Assembly (NCBI GenBank): GCA_021732085.1
Contig: JAKFVQ010000025.1
Coordinates: 1 to 64,000 of the forward strand
Origin: Candidatus Obscuribacterales bacterium
GTDB lineage: Bacteria; Cyanobacteriota; Vampirovibrionia; Obscuribacterales; Obscuribacteraceae
DNA length: 64,000 nt
Reading direction: 5' to 3'
Shown: in pieces, positions 49,792 to 59,525 of the stretch
How positions within the stretch are numbered: position 1 is the stretch's first letter
How the letters are laid out: every line of letters begins with the position of its first letter
Translations under genes and position numbers: made by a program
The notes under the pieces: generated by a model
What the model saw: only the letters and a program-made list of their open reading frames with translations
Databases searched by the model: none
What the model was told of the DNA's origin: nothing

Positions 49792-51813
49792 ATGACGAAT
49801 ACGAGCAGTGAGACTCGCGTTCTCGGTTTTGATGTCAAATATCTTCTCCAGGAATGGAAAGACATTTTCAACAAAAAGACTTTCGTGTCTGACATTTGGG
49901 CTGGTGTAACAGTTGCACTTGTAGCTCTACCACTCAACTTGGCTCTTGCTATTGCCGCAGGTGTGGAGCCTGGCGTCGGCGTGACAACTGGGATCATTGC
50001 AGGCGTCATCGGATCGCTTCTCGGCGGGCAGCGATACGCGGTGACCGGACCAGCAGCAGCGATGGCTGTGGTTCTAATTGAAATCGCACAAGGCTATGGC
50101 ATCCAGGCTATTTGGCTGGTCGGTCTTATCGCCGGAGTTTTTCAGATTCTTTCCGGTGCATTTCGCCTCGGAAAACTGATCTCGTACATCCCGATGCCAG
50201 TGATTATCGGCTTTGCAAATGCCATTGGCATTCTAGTTATTTTCAATTCGCTAGATGACCTGCTTGGTTTGCCGACAAAGCCAATCGCACACGCCAATGC
50301 GGCGACCGCTCCACTGGCTGGACATCCACTGATACCTGAGTTTATTCAAGACATCAGCCACCTTGTTCATCGTTTAATTGTCCACCAAGAAGCGAATTTG
50401 CAAGCAATCGTAATCGGTCTTCTTGTAATTTCCATCGCTGTTATCGTTCCGCGCTGGACAAAGATGATTCCAGGGCAATTGGTCGCAATTGTGGTTGCAT
50501 CATTCGTAGCACACTACTTGAATTTCGACGTTCCAAGAATCATCGACATCAGCACCATACCTAGTGCGCTCCCATTCCCGAAAATTCCAACTTTGCCCTG
50601 GGAAAACATTGACGTTCTCTTTTCGAGCGCGATCACAGTGTTCCTTTTGGGGTCCATTGAATCGTTGCTCTCTGCATCAGTGGCTGATGGTATGACCATG
50701 TCCAGAAGGCACCACTCCGATCAGGAATTGATCGGACAAGGCGTTGCCAATTGTGTCGTTCCATTTTTCGGCGGCATTCCAGTTACAGGGGTTATCGCAA
50801 GAACCGCTGTGAATATCCGATCCGGCGCTAAGACGCGACTCGCTGGACTCGTTCACTCTTTTACGCTCTTAGGTCTGGTTATGTTGCTGGCAAAACATGC
50901 AGAGCAAATTCCGCTTGCTGCATTGGGAGGGATTCTGACGCTAACAGGATTCCGTCTTATTGAGGCAGACGCATTCAAGCAGGTGTGGCGGGCATCACGC
51001 GGCGAAGCTTGGGTCGTGGTGGCAACTACGGCAGCCTCGGTGTTGATGGACCTAAATGCCGGCGTCGTTACCGGTCTGGTTCTCACTTGCGGTATGTTCA
51101 TAAAGAAGATGTCGGCAGTGCGAATTTTGCCGGACGACGATCCGGACCGTCGAGCCTACGTGCGAGAACCGATGCCCACTTGCAAATTGGTTCGCACATT
51201 CCTGGTCGACGGACCACTGTTCTTCGGCGCGGCCGAAAGATTCACGGAAACTATTCTGTTCACACAGAACTTAAAAGGAATCGTCCTGCACATGCGTGCG
51301 GTACACATCATGGACTTGACCGGCGCAGAAACGTTGATGTCGATCCACGAACAGTTAAAACGAAATAGCGTTCGACTTGTGATAGCTGAGCTTCCTGCTG
51401 AACCTTTTCAGTTGCTCAAGAAAACGGGAGCTGTCGAAAAAATCGGCGAAGAGAACTTCTACAGCGACTATGCAGAAGCAATTGCCTACACGAACAAGTG
51501 GATGCTCGAAACAACCTGCCATGGATGCTCAGCCGTACTGACAGGCGCCACAGGACATCCAGGTCCGAAGGATTGCGGATTAAGACAGGCGATGAAGGAA
51601 GACAAAGTGCACTACATGCCGCTAGTTGAGGGCGACCCGCGCAAAGCGATCGTGCACTATGACAGGCCAAAACCGAAGACCGCAGAATCCGCTGAAGCTA
51701 ATCCAGCTGAAGGCGAACCTGCAGCCGGCACTGAAGCACCGCCTGTGCTCGTAGCTGAGGCTCCGGCCGGCGGTGGAAATGCTGACGAGCAGCACGACAA
51801 AGGCGCTCCGTAA
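49792..51813 (+). CDS. SulP-family anion transporter with STAS domain, 673 aa
   Basis: Membrane anion carrier (sulfate, bicarbonate or similar). The first ~430 residues hold about 12 membrane helices with the SulP signatures SDIWAGVTVALVALPLNLALAIAAG, GVIGSLLGGQRYAVTGPAAAM and ESLLSASVADGMTMSRRHHSDQELIGQG. A cytosolic STAS domain follows: FLVDGPLFFGAAERFTE, VLHMRAVHIMDLTGAETL, RLVIAELPAEPFQLLKKTG. Beyond it lies an unusual tail with CHGCSAVLTG and KDCGL, then a Glu/Ala/Pro-rich end. Start ATG 49792; the substrate cannot be told from sequence. Confidence 0.93.
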   Translation: MTNTSSETRVLGFDVKYLLQEWKDIFNKKTFVSDIWAGVTVALVALPLNLALAIAAGVEPGVGVTTGIIAGVIGSLLGGQRYAVTGPAAAMAVVLIEIAQGYGIQAIWLVGLIAGVFQILSGAFRLGKLISYIPMPVIIGFANAIGILVIFNSLDDLLGLPTKPIAHANAATAPLAGHPLIPEFIQDISHLVHRLIVHQEANLQAIVIGLLVISIAVIVPRWTKMIPGQLVAIVVASFVAHYLNFDVPRIIDISTIPSALPFPKIPTLPWENIDVLFSSAITVFLLGSIESLLSASVADGMTMSRRHHSDQELIGQGVANCVVPFFGGIPVTGVIARTAVNIRSGAKTRLAGLVHSFTLLGLVMLLAKHAEQIPLAALGGILTLTGFRLIEADAFKQVWRASRGEAWVVVATTAASVLMDLNAGVVTGLVLTCGMFIKKMSAVRILPDDDPDRRAYVREPMPTCKLVRTFLVDGPLFFGAAERFTETILFTQNLKGIVLHMRAVHIMDLTGAETLMSIHEQLKRNSVRLVIAELPAEPFQLLKKTGAVEKIGEENFYSDYAEAIAYTNKWMLETTCHGCSAVLTGATGHPGPKDCGLRQAMKEDKVHYMPLVEGDPRKAIVHYDRPKPKTAESAEANPAEGEPAAGTEAPPVLVAEAPAGGGNADEQHDKGAP

Positions 51814-52006
51814 TCAGAGCTCTAGTTTAAGGCTCCAAATCATCCAGACCGAAGCAGCAAGCACAGGACTGAACCTATAGATGCGCCAGTAGGCGGAAAA
51901 TAGCATCTAGAGAATTTCCCGGTCTGGGCCCCGCTCGAATTTGCGTCGATGAAATCTCTCTCGTTCTTAGACGTCGTTCTGTGATGTGCATAAAACCAAA
52001 GAGAAT

Positions 52007-52041
52007 AAAGGATCCCCTTGACTAATAAAGGGATCCTTTTC
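52007..52041. terminator. Bidirectional terminator between converging genes
   Basis: AAAGGATCCC (52007-52016) and GGGATCCTTT (52030-52039) form a perfect 10-bp stem with A/T tracts on both sides. It serves the SulP gene and the convergent AhpD-like gene. Confidence 0.88.
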
Positions 52042-52083
52042 ATTGTCTTCAAACTGAAAGGTCAAACTGCAATGCAGGTAAGA

Positions 52084-52629
52084 CTAGACAGGGAAAGCTG
52101 TCTTTACTTTCGGGAAATCAACTTCAGGCTGAGCAATGTGGTTGAAGTAGTTGGTGTACAGGTTCAATCCGACGTTAGCGATGATTTCAGCGATTTCGCC
52201 ATCGTTGAATCCAGCGGCCTTCAAATCGCTGAGGTCGCCATCGTTCATTTCTGCGCGGCTTGTGACCATGATGCGAACGAAGCGCAGGGCTGCGTTGTAT
52301 TTCGGATTTTCTGAGCGTTGTTCGCGAGCGAGTTCCAACTCAGCATCGGTCAAGCCAACGCTCTTACCGATTGCAACGTGAGCGGACAAGCAGTATTCGC
52401 AGACGTTGGTTTCAGCAACCGCAATTGCGATGATCTCACGCAGTTTAGCATCAAGCATGCCACCAGCGAGTGCTTCGCTGAACTTGAGATAGCCTTCCAA
52501 AGCTGCCGGTGAATTACCGAGCAATTGGAATAAGTTCGGCACGCGGCCAAGCTTTTTATTGATGCCGTCAAACAATTCTTTTGTCTTGCCGGTTGCGTTT
52601 TCCGGGGTGACTGGATTAAGTCGGTTCAT
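52084..52629 (-). CDS. AhpD-like / carboxymuconolactone decarboxylase family protein, 181 aa
   Basis: Peroxidase-related protein. The active-site signature is clear: EIIAIAVAETNVCEYCLSAH gives Glu73, Cys77, Cys80 and His84, the ExxxCxxCxxxH pattern of AhpD-type disulfide reductases and peroxidases. The rest is all-helical as expected. It may use the Cys pair to reduce peroxides or protein disulfides. A GAGAGGAAAAC site precedes the ATG. The upstream 52630-52922 has no gene. Confidence 0.9.
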   Translation of the reverse strand: MNRLNPVTPENATGKTKELFDGINKKLGRVPNLFQLLGNSPAALEGYLKFSEALAGGMLDAKLREIIAIAVAETNVCEYCLSAHVAIGKSVGLTDAELELAREQRSENPKYNAALRFVRIMVTSRAEMNDGDLSDLKAAGFNDGEIAEIIANVGLNLYTNYFNHIAQPEVDFPKVKTAFPV

Positions 52630-52922
52630 GTTTTCCTCTCCAATGCCTCGCTACCGCCGGTTGCCAAGACGGGCGAGTGACTATAGTTAAGCCACTTTTT
52701 ATACCATGTTCTGCTCGCCCTTCCCTTAATTCAAATTCACCTAGTTTCGGCGCTTTTGGAGCGTGGCTTAAGTTACCAGATGACCCGAGGATCCAGATGC
52801 GGAGCTTGCGGTCGTCCATGTTTGACGCCAAGATCGCTCTGCGTTCAAAAGAATTGTTGTGAACGCAGGCTTACAGCTTGCTTCGGCGGATTCACGGCAG
52901 TGTAGCTCCTCCGATCGTATCT

Positions 52923-54521
52923 CTATGGTTCCGCGATTCTTGGATTGCGAGGTTCGATGATAGTTAGTACCCACCAAGGTCCAACGGTCTTATGCGTATT
53001 TGCATCCCAATACCAGGACGACACATCCGACCAGCTTCGCGAGTGTTCGTCGTAAATCAACTCTTTGATTTCCAGCTCTTCCGAGCCCGTCTTTGCCGTG
53101 AAGTGGCGCCACCGATTGCCCTTTCCGTCAATGAGAACCGGCAGCCACGAAATGTCGTATCCGATCCCGCGGTAGCAATCCGAAGAAGGATGCACTTGCC
53201 GACTTTCATGGCTGACCCAACGAAGAACAATTTGTGCGCCATCGCTTTGGAATCTAGCCGCTTTTCCAGGGAAGCCCTGCAGGAAGATCTGGTCCTGGGG
53301 CGAGTCTGGTAATCGCTTCAAATTCATTCCGAAGACTTGTTGAGGCCATCCCGGGAATTTTGAAGCATGCAAGGCACCATTTGCGGTGCCTTGAAAAATG
53401 GGGAGAAAGGCCGCGATTAGACAAAGTATAGAGACAATCACAAAAATTGACTTACCGGAATGCAGCGTTGTTTGAGCAGGACTAAGCTTGGATGCGGTCG
53501 CAGAAGCACTAGCAGTCGGTACTGGCGAAGAAGCTACACCTTCGGAGGCTCCGGAATGCGCGCCGGGTTCATCCGCTACAGGAATGCTGCCACTGAGCTG
53601 CACGGCTCCATTTTGCAATGCTCTCTGTGACAAGTATTGGGCGACGAAGAAAATCAAAAGTCCTTGAAACAGAAACGCGGAAATCCCCGTAGCTTCGTGA
53701 ACGAAATGTGGGTCAGCGCCAAACGAGCGTACGGAGACAATTCCGGTCTCGACATAAAACAACGAGGTAACACGAATTATGTTTCCGAGTAACGCAGCAG
53801 CAAGTGCCAGGGGAAGCAATGTTAGTGTAGATCTCAACGGCAGGAGATAGAAACTCGAAAAAGCGGCCGCCAAATAAAAGCTGAACCATAACATTTTGAT
53901 CCCACTGCAGGGTGCATCAACTTCGATAGTTTGCCCAGCAAAAATCAGTTCGGTACTTGATGCATCGACTGCGAATCCCGAGACTCTCAGAAGAAAACAT
54001 GCCACAACAGTAACGCATACGCGCAATGGATAACCAAAGAAAAAGTTGAGCGATGCAACCACGGGCAACGACAGGATAGCGAGCAGCCAGTCACCGGAGA
54101 CTAAGCGACAGAGCCTCATTACTTTGCTTGCCACAAACGCCGTCGACAGCACGGCAATAGCGGCAGAGAATACTTTCGGAATGAACGGAAAACACAAGAT
54201 GTAGACTGCGAGCATGACCGCGGTAATCATCAGACTGAGCGAAGTTGGAGCCAATGCGGATGCCGAGGGTGAGATCTGCGAAGACAAATCGGTTGCCGGT
54301 GAAATTCCGGCAACTGGAGTTGCTGCGGATTTGGGCATGTGTTGGTGCGAACTTGCCGGAGCAGATTCAGCGCCACGAAAATAATTGAGTGCAATCAAGG
54401 TCAACAACGCAAGCAGCCCTAGCGGCTCGTCGGATCGATCAAAAGTCCGCTGCACATACCAGCTCCAAACAGGCCAGAACGCAATCAGGACTAATATCGC
54501 CGTGCTGTACGCTCGACTCAC
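52923..54521 (-). CDS. Exosortase with fused EpsI-like C-terminal domain, 532 aa
   Basis: Membrane cysteine transpeptidase that processes PEP-CTERM proteins. Start set at GTG 54521, whose GTGA overlaps the stop of the VIT-domain gene. Eight or more membrane helices; the catalytic triad is seen as Cys in DAPCSGIKML, Arg in NIIRVTSLFYVE and His in FVHEATGISAFLFQG. After a Pro/Ser/Ala linker and one more membrane helix, the last ~180 residues (VLRWVSHESRQVHPSSDCYRG, GKGNRWRHF) resemble EpsI/DUF3485-type domains normally encoded by a separate gene. The only likely substrate in view is the upstream VIT protein. The exosortase subfamily is not assigned. Confidence 0.93.
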   Translation of the reverse strand: MSRAYSTAILVLIAFWPVWSWYVQRTFDRSDEPLGLLALLTLIALNYFRGAESAPASSHQHMPKSAATPVAGISPATDLSSQISPSASALAPTSLSLMITAVMLAVYILCFPFIPKVFSAAIAVLSTAFVASKVMRLCRLVSGDWLLAILSLPVVASLNFFFGYPLRVCVTVVACFLLRVSGFAVDASSTELIFAGQTIEVDAPCSGIKMLWFSFYLAAAFSSFYLLPLRSTLTLLPLALAAALLGNIIRVTSLFYVETGIVSVRSFGADPHFVHEATGISAFLFQGLLIFFVAQYLSQRALQNGAVQLSGSIPVADEPGAHSGASEGVASSPVPTASASATASKLSPAQTTLHSGKSIFVIVSILCLIAAFLPIFQGTANGALHASKFPGWPQQVFGMNLKRLPDSPQDQIFLQGFPGKAARFQSDGAQIVLRWVSHESRQVHPSSDCYRGIGYDISWLPVLIDGKGNRWRHFTAKTGSEELEIKELIYDEHSRSWSDVSSWYWDANTHKTVGPWWVLTIIEPRNPRIAEP

Positions 54522-57500
54522 GCGGATTTTCTGGAGAACCTCTTTTTCATGATACCAACGAACAAGAGAACTCCGGCGGCAAGAGAAAGCCAAATGCTAT
54601 CGGATTCAGGAACCATTGGCGCTGGTTGGAAGACGTTCAATCCAGCGGGCATACCCGGTACGCTCTTGGGAGCGGTGGCACTCGGCTCGGATTCTGAATT
54701 TGATGAAGCGAGTTCGTCCATCGCAATTTCATCGTCGCTCATGTCTTCCGCATCAGCGGCTTTCTGTTTTGCCACGCTTGAGAAATCCTCAATGCTGCCG
54801 TCAGCACGTCTAACAAAAGAACCTGCAATATTAGCTCTCTCGGCGACTTCTTTCTTTGACTCAATGGCGGCCGATGAATCAGCGCTGGCATTGTCATCAG
54901 ACAGAATTTTTGCATTGCTTATGCTCTCGGATGCCAACGATCCCGAAACGCCCGCAGGCGATCCGCCACCACCGGCAGGGGCGCCAGCTGTCATGGGGAA
55001 GCTGCTAGGTTTAGATGCTTGAAGACTTGGTGGGGCAGGTGCAGCCGAAGATGGTGCTGGCACCGGAATAGCGGAACCTTGCATTTTTGCTTCTGGCATT
55101 GCCATTTCCATCGGCACAGGCGTTGGAGCTGGTGCAACAGGAATTGCGCGAGATGGGACGGCTTCCTGACGTAAAGACTCCTCGTAGATTCGTCTGCTCT
55201 CAGCACGATACTGATGTTTGCTTACCTCGTTATTTGCTGGCGCTACATCCTCTAACTTATGCATCGTATGCAGCGATTTGCGATTCAAGAAAGCTAACGG
55301 GGAGTTCGAAGCTGAATCGATAGCCTCCGCCGGTCTTGAACTTGCATCCAATGCTGGAACTGTATCTGCCAAGATTCCACTCGACAGGGGAGTCACCAGG
55401 TGATAAGCGCCAGCCAATTTCAATGCTTCGCGACGCTTTCCACGTTTACGAGAACGCAGATCTTTGATAATACGATCGTAAGCCCAAAGCTGCGCCAATT
55501 GCTTCATTGAAGAATTTCCCGCGGGAACGGCGGCGTAGGTTTGTGGTTCAAAATTCTCGGTAGTGTACACCGCTGGAGCAGCGGCTCCGGCAATGGAACC
55601 GGCAGCGGCATCGGTTATTGACGCATTCACTACTTCTGCTGAAGCCACCGGGGCGGAAGCAGCAGATTCCATAACAGGGCGAACCGCGCCAGGATGAGGC
55701 ATCTGAGTAAAGTGCGGGGCATTACTTATGTGCGTACCGATAGGCGCAAGAGGCCAACGCTCATAGTTGAATTTCTTCAACAAACCAGGCGTCGCCCATT
55801 GATCGAAAAGAAGTTCAAGATCTTCTTTGGCATTACCAAAGCGCTCTACTTTTGCTATCGAATAATTGTTGATCCCATCTATATATTGATTCGGGCCGGA
55901 TGCAATCTGCATGTCGTACAAGAGTGGATACTTCAATCGCCAGTATGCCAAACGTTGTTTGATTTGTCCGGAAGCACCGTCTTTTACTGGCTGTGACGGG
56001 TGAATCCACAGAACGGCGCCATCAGGCTTTTGTTCTTTCAAATAGATATGCTCGGTTGCTTCGGTGGTCGCCTCCAGCAAAGCCTGACCATCCATCTGAC
56101 CACCGATACATTGCTGTGCCTCCAGTTCCTGCAATACAGATTGGAATTTAGGATCTGTGGAAGGCAAGGCAGTGCACAGTTTTTTCAGACCTGTATCGGA
56201 GACAAACGAAATCGAGACTGAGACGTTTTTCGGAATCTTCCTCAGCGCTTTAGTCACTTGACTCAGTGTGTCCTTCATCGATATAGATCCGTCAATTACA
56301 ACGGACAAAGTCTTCGGAACAGCCAACTCAGACTTTTGCAAACTCTCAAGAACAACAAAATCACCAGGCTTGAAACTATCCTTTGCCCAAGCAATAGTGC
56401 TGCCATGCTTGTAATTTGTATCTCTGGATAAGCTGATAACACCGCCACCGGTGGCTAGCGAAGCACCATCAATTTCACCAGAAAGAACGAATTGATCCTT
56501 CTCTTTCTTGGACTGACCCCATTTCGATTTGATTTCGTGATTCGAAACTAATGACAGACTGTGGGCAACGTTTACTTGGAAGTTTCGCTCCTCAAATTGA
56601 GGTAAATTCAAAACTGCCTGCTCATTCTTATCGAGTGTCAGTGGTGCTACAACGCCCAGATGCAGCTTGATGTCCAAACCCGGAGGAACAGGATAGCACT
56701 GCACAAGTACTGTATCCTGACCGCAAACACTGACCAGCAGCGGATTCTTCTTCTGCTTCACGGCAGCCTGGTAAACTGCGCGAGCAGCTTGCTTGACCAT
56801 AATTTGGCATTCATATTCCTTGCCATCAACAATCAAACTGGCTTGATTCACAGCCCCGCCAGTGGGCAGTTTGATACGCGTGCGAACTTCACGATCGTAC
56901 TTTGATTTATTTGCAAAATTAAGAAACCAGTCCAGTTGAGCGACACCGGCATCGGCATCGATTTGCGCATTCATATTCGACTTCGATGCGGTTAGTCCGC
57001 GGGAAACACCGCTGACCATTTCGCCCGCCATATCCGGATCGAGATCGAACTCGTCGTCTACTTGCGCATCCATATAATCCGAATTGAGAAAACCGACGTG
57101 CTGCATGGTGGCACGCGCAGATTCAGGAATCGGAAAAGAATTGAAAGTACGTCCGGTAACTTTATAGAATAGCGAGCGAACTACATCCACATTTGTAGGA
57201 TGCGCTGCTTCGGCCAGGGAACCGAGAATATCTGTTGCGCGCCCGGAACGCTCATAGCAAGCACGCAGCATTACATCCTGACTGCCGAAGGTACGCAGTA
57301 TGTCGATTCCTTTTTGGCGCGTTTCCGATTCGTTGGTCATGGAAATGGCGATGCGCGTTAGTGTTGAGGGTAGCTCCACCGCAAGTACAGCTACCAGAAT
57401 AATAATGTGACCAAGATTCTTAGCTTGCTCCGGATGGAATCGCGAGCCGTCTTGCTTCGAAAGCTTGCCGACATGATTTGCCCCCGCCCATAGTGGCAAC

Positions 57501-57928
57501 AACGAAAGCAACGGTGAGAGGCCAAGTAAACCGAGACCAAAGAACAACACGCCGATCGCTAGAATCGGGGTCAGAGGCAGAAACATTAATGAATAAAGTA
57601 TGGCAATACCAACAGCCATGCCATTGGCAAATAAAGTGACTCCATAATGTTGGCTCATATCACGATGGATGCTCAGCCAGGCAAGGAAGTTGGCAATTGG
57701 TACCATTGCCCATAAAACAGTATGGGCTGCACTCGGCAGCGGATCGAAGAAAGTGTGGGCGCAGACATGCGAAGTTGCTTCAATACAAAGTGCCGCCGCA
57801 GGTAATACCACTCCACCGAAGAATATCCAAAAGTCCAATAATGGGTTGATCGCAGGCTTTGTTTTCTTCTTTTTGGGCTCACCGTTTTTGTTCAAATCGA
57901 TGTAGCCGAGATCTCTTTTCCAGCCCAT
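54518..57928 (-). CDS. VIT/vWA-domain membrane protein with PEP-CTERM-like tail, 1136 aa
   Basis: An unusual architecture. Residues about 28-190 form five or six membrane helices. A VIT domain follows (EVRTRIKLPTGGAVNQASLIVDGKEYEC..., then YPVPPGLDIKLHLGVVAPL), and a vWA domain with MIDAS motif VVIDGSISM (metal-dependent adhesion). About 400 residues of Ala/Ser/Pro-rich sequence lead to the C-terminus, which has Pro-Glu-Ser (VPESDSIW), a hydrophobic helix (LAAGVLLFVGI) and a basic end (MKKRFSRKSA), the tripartite exosortase sorting signal. It is coupled to the exosortase gene. Related VIT/vWA proteins with dedicated exosortases are known (e.g. XrtN-type systems). Confidence 0.92.
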   Translation of the reverse strand: MGWKRDLGYIDLNKNGEPKKKKTKPAINPLLDFWIFFGGVVLPAAALCIEATSHVCAHTFFDPLPSAAHTVLWAMVPIANFLAWLSIHRDMSQHYGVTLFANGMAVGIAILYSLMFLPLTPILAIGVLFFGLGLLGLSPLLSLLPLWAGANHVGKLSKQDGSRFHPEQAKNLGHIIILVAVLAVELPSTLTRIAISMTNESETRQKGIDILRTFGSQDVMLRACYERSGRATDILGSLAEAAHPTNVDVVRSLFYKVTGRTFNSFPIPESARATMQHVGFLNSDYMDAQVDDEFDLDPDMAGEMVSGVSRGLTASKSNMNAQIDADAGVAQLDWFLNFANKSKYDREVRTRIKLPTGGAVNQASLIVDGKEYECQIMVKQAARAVYQAAVKQKKNPLLVSVCGQDTVLVQCYPVPPGLDIKLHLGVVAPLTLDKNEQAVLNLPQFEERNFQVNVAHSLSLVSNHEIKSKWGQSKKEKDQFVLSGEIDGASLATGGGVISLSRDTNYKHGSTIAWAKDSFKPGDFVVLESLQKSELAVPKTLSVVIDGSISMKDTLSQVTKALRKIPKNVSVSISFVSDTGLKKLCTALPSTDPKFQSVLQELEAQQCIGGQMDGQALLEATTEATEHIYLKEQKPDGAVLWIHPSQPVKDGASGQIKQRLAYWRLKYPLLYDMQIASGPNQYIDGINNYSIAKVERFGNAKEDLELLFDQWATPGLLKKFNYERWPLAPIGTHISNAPHFTQMPHPGAVRPVMESAASAPVASAEVVNASITDAAAGSIAGAAAPAVYTTENFEPQTYAAVPAGNSSMKQLAQLWAYDRIIKDLRSRKRGKRREALKLAGAYHLVTPLSSGILADTVPALDASSRPAEAIDSASNSPLAFLNRKSLHTMHKLEDVAPANNEVSKHQYRAESRRIYEESLRQEAVPSRAIPVAPAPTPVPMEMAMPEAKMQGSAIPVPAPSSAAPAPPSLQASKPSSFPMTAGAPAGGGGSPAGVSGSLASESISNAKILSDDNASADSSAAIESKKEVAERANIAGSFVRRADGSIEDFSSVAKQKAADAEDMSDDEIAMDELASSNSESEPSATAPKSVPGMPAGLNVFQPAPMVPESDSIWLSLAAGVLLFVGIMKKRFSRKSA

Positions 57929-58410
57929 GCTCTGTCCTCTAATTCTGAGTCTTTACACCAGCGAAGCGTCCCAATTTCCTTATTCCACGAACGAAACCTT
58001 CCGCCATTGTAGAGAATCAGGATGGATCGTGCCCAGCCCAATAAGGATAAGGCTTACAGGGATTTAGAGCGTGATTTTGCTGGGGTTTTCCCGCTGTACA
58101 GACCCATTCCGTGTAAAAGCGGTGATCAATCATCGTAAGGATGCCGATCAGAACGGTATTGCGTTGCGGGAAACCGGTGGGGCTTTTTCCTGACAACCCC
58201 AAAAATTACGCCTGCCATTTTTGTGGAATTCGGCTTGTGAAGCTAATCTCCAAAGGCGAAATTGATTATGAAAATTTCGCACCCAAAGCAAGTTATGAGC
58301 TAGCGTTAATTTGGACGAGTAAGGCAAACTTGTCATAATGTCAACACAAATGTTTCCCAAGAGCAGCCTGCCTTGAAGGAACTTGTCAAGACAGAGAACA
58401 GAGGTGCACA

Positions 58411-59262
58411 ATGCCCGAGAAACCTTTCGATCCTAAAACACCCCGAGTCGGCATCAGCGGACGGGAGTCTGTGTTTGACAAGCGCTTGAATGAACTGCGG
58501 ACAACCGGGCAGTTCGCCAAGCCAAATCGAAAAGCTTTGCAGTACGTCAAAAATCCAAATGCAGAATTCGAGACCCCATCAATGGACTCTCGTTTGTCGC
58601 ATCCTCCAAGTGATGAGGACATCACAGAGATTGAGCGCTTAGCCTTCTTCGATCCGAAGAGCCAATTACTGAACATGCGCGCTATTCTCGGAAAGCTAGC
58701 AGTTGAATGGCGCAGAAGCCGCCGCTACAAACATCCTTTTAGTGCAATCATCGTCGAGCTCGACAATATGGAAAAGCTCGAGCATCTCGCTCCACTAGCG
58801 GCAGACACAGTCTTCCAGACGTTCTGCAAGATTGTGAGCAAAAACATCCGTGAAGTTGATGTAGTTGGACGCATCGGTGATAGCCGCTTGCTTTTGATCT
58901 GCCCAGAAACTTCATCCGGTGAAGGAGCTATCGAAGCTGAGCGCCTGAAACATGTTGTCGCCGCAGCGCGATTCACCCAGGTCGGACTCAATGTCGGCGT
59001 AACTTGTAGTTTCGGTGTTGCATCATATCCAGAGCACGCGGACAGTCCAGAAGACTTGTTCTGCAGCTCCCTCGATGCAATCGAAGACGCAGTTTCCGCG
59101 GGCGGAAACAGAGTCACAGTTGCAGAATTTCCATCCACGGAAGCAGTCGCAACAGAAGACTTCAGCCCAGATCCGACACCGCAACAAGTATTGCCAAAGA
59201 AGCCCGAAATGGCTCCAGACCTGGCATTCCCAGTGGCGGACGTATCAGTCGTCGTTCCTTAG
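58411..59262 (+). CDS. Degenerate GGDEF protein with intact c-di-GMP I-site, 283 aa
   Basis: Soluble protein with a disordered, basic first 70 residues. A GGDEF-like domain spans about 75-250 (LAFFDPKSQLLNMRAILGKL, FSAIIVELDNMEKLEHL). The active-site loop reads GDSRL at 156-160 instead of GG(D/E)EF, so it cannot make c-di-GMP. The inhibitory I-site RxxD is kept (REVD, 147-150) at the right spacing, which suits a c-di-GMP receptor. The C-terminus is unstructured. A terminator follows. Upstream, 57929-58410 (480 bp) contains no gene I can support. Confidence 0.85.
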   Translation: MPEKPFDPKTPRVGISGRESVFDKRLNELRTTGQFAKPNRKALQYVKNPNAEFETPSMDSRLSHPPSDEDITEIERLAFFDPKSQLLNMRAILGKLAVEWRRSRRYKHPFSAIIVELDNMEKLEHLAPLAADTVFQTFCKIVSKNIREVDVVGRIGDSRLLLICPETSSGEGAIEAERLKHVVAAARFTQVGLNVGVTCSFGVASYPEHADSPEDLFCSSLDAIEDAVSAGGNRVTVAEFPSTEAVATEDFSPDPTPQQVLPKKPEMAPDLAFPVADVSVVVP

Positions 59263-59285
59263 GATCTACGAACAAATCAACTGTC

Positions 59286-59314
59286 AAAGGGCGGCGCATG
59301 CGTCGCCCTTTTCT
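59286..59314 (+). terminator. Terminator of the degenerate GGDEF gene
   Basis: AAAGGGCG (59286-59293) and CGCCCTTT (59304-59311), with GCG/CGT inside, followed by TC-rich sequence. Lies about 25 bp after the stop. Confidence 0.82.
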
Positions 59315-59347
59315 ATTGGATACCAGATGAGCTCAGGCAACGTGCTC

Positions 59348-59462
59348 TCATCTCATAACTGAGTATCGGAAATTGAGAAAGATTTGATCTCACATACACT
59401 TGCCTCTTGGTGAAAAGCGGTGATTTGAATTGAATCTCTGCTCAACATCTAGCATTATGAGC
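59348..59462. repeat. GATCTCACATACA intergenic repeat, copy 2
   Basis: Contains ATCTCATAACTGAG, GATCTCACATACACTTG and CATTATGAGCT, each matching the 32589-32700 repeat in the same order and orientation. It follows a terminator, as copy 1 does. Divergence suggests an old dispersed element; no coding potential. Confidence 0.55.
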
Positions 59463-59525
59463 TGAACTGCGTCCGGTCCTCTGCTATTCTCTTGGACTCA
59501 TAGTCCCGTCTTGAAGGAGAGCCCC

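Noticed and set aside
58141..58338. 65-aa frame upstream of the GGDEF-like gene
   Set aside because: No ribosome-binding site and no recognisable features apart from one CxxC; kept as gene-free region.
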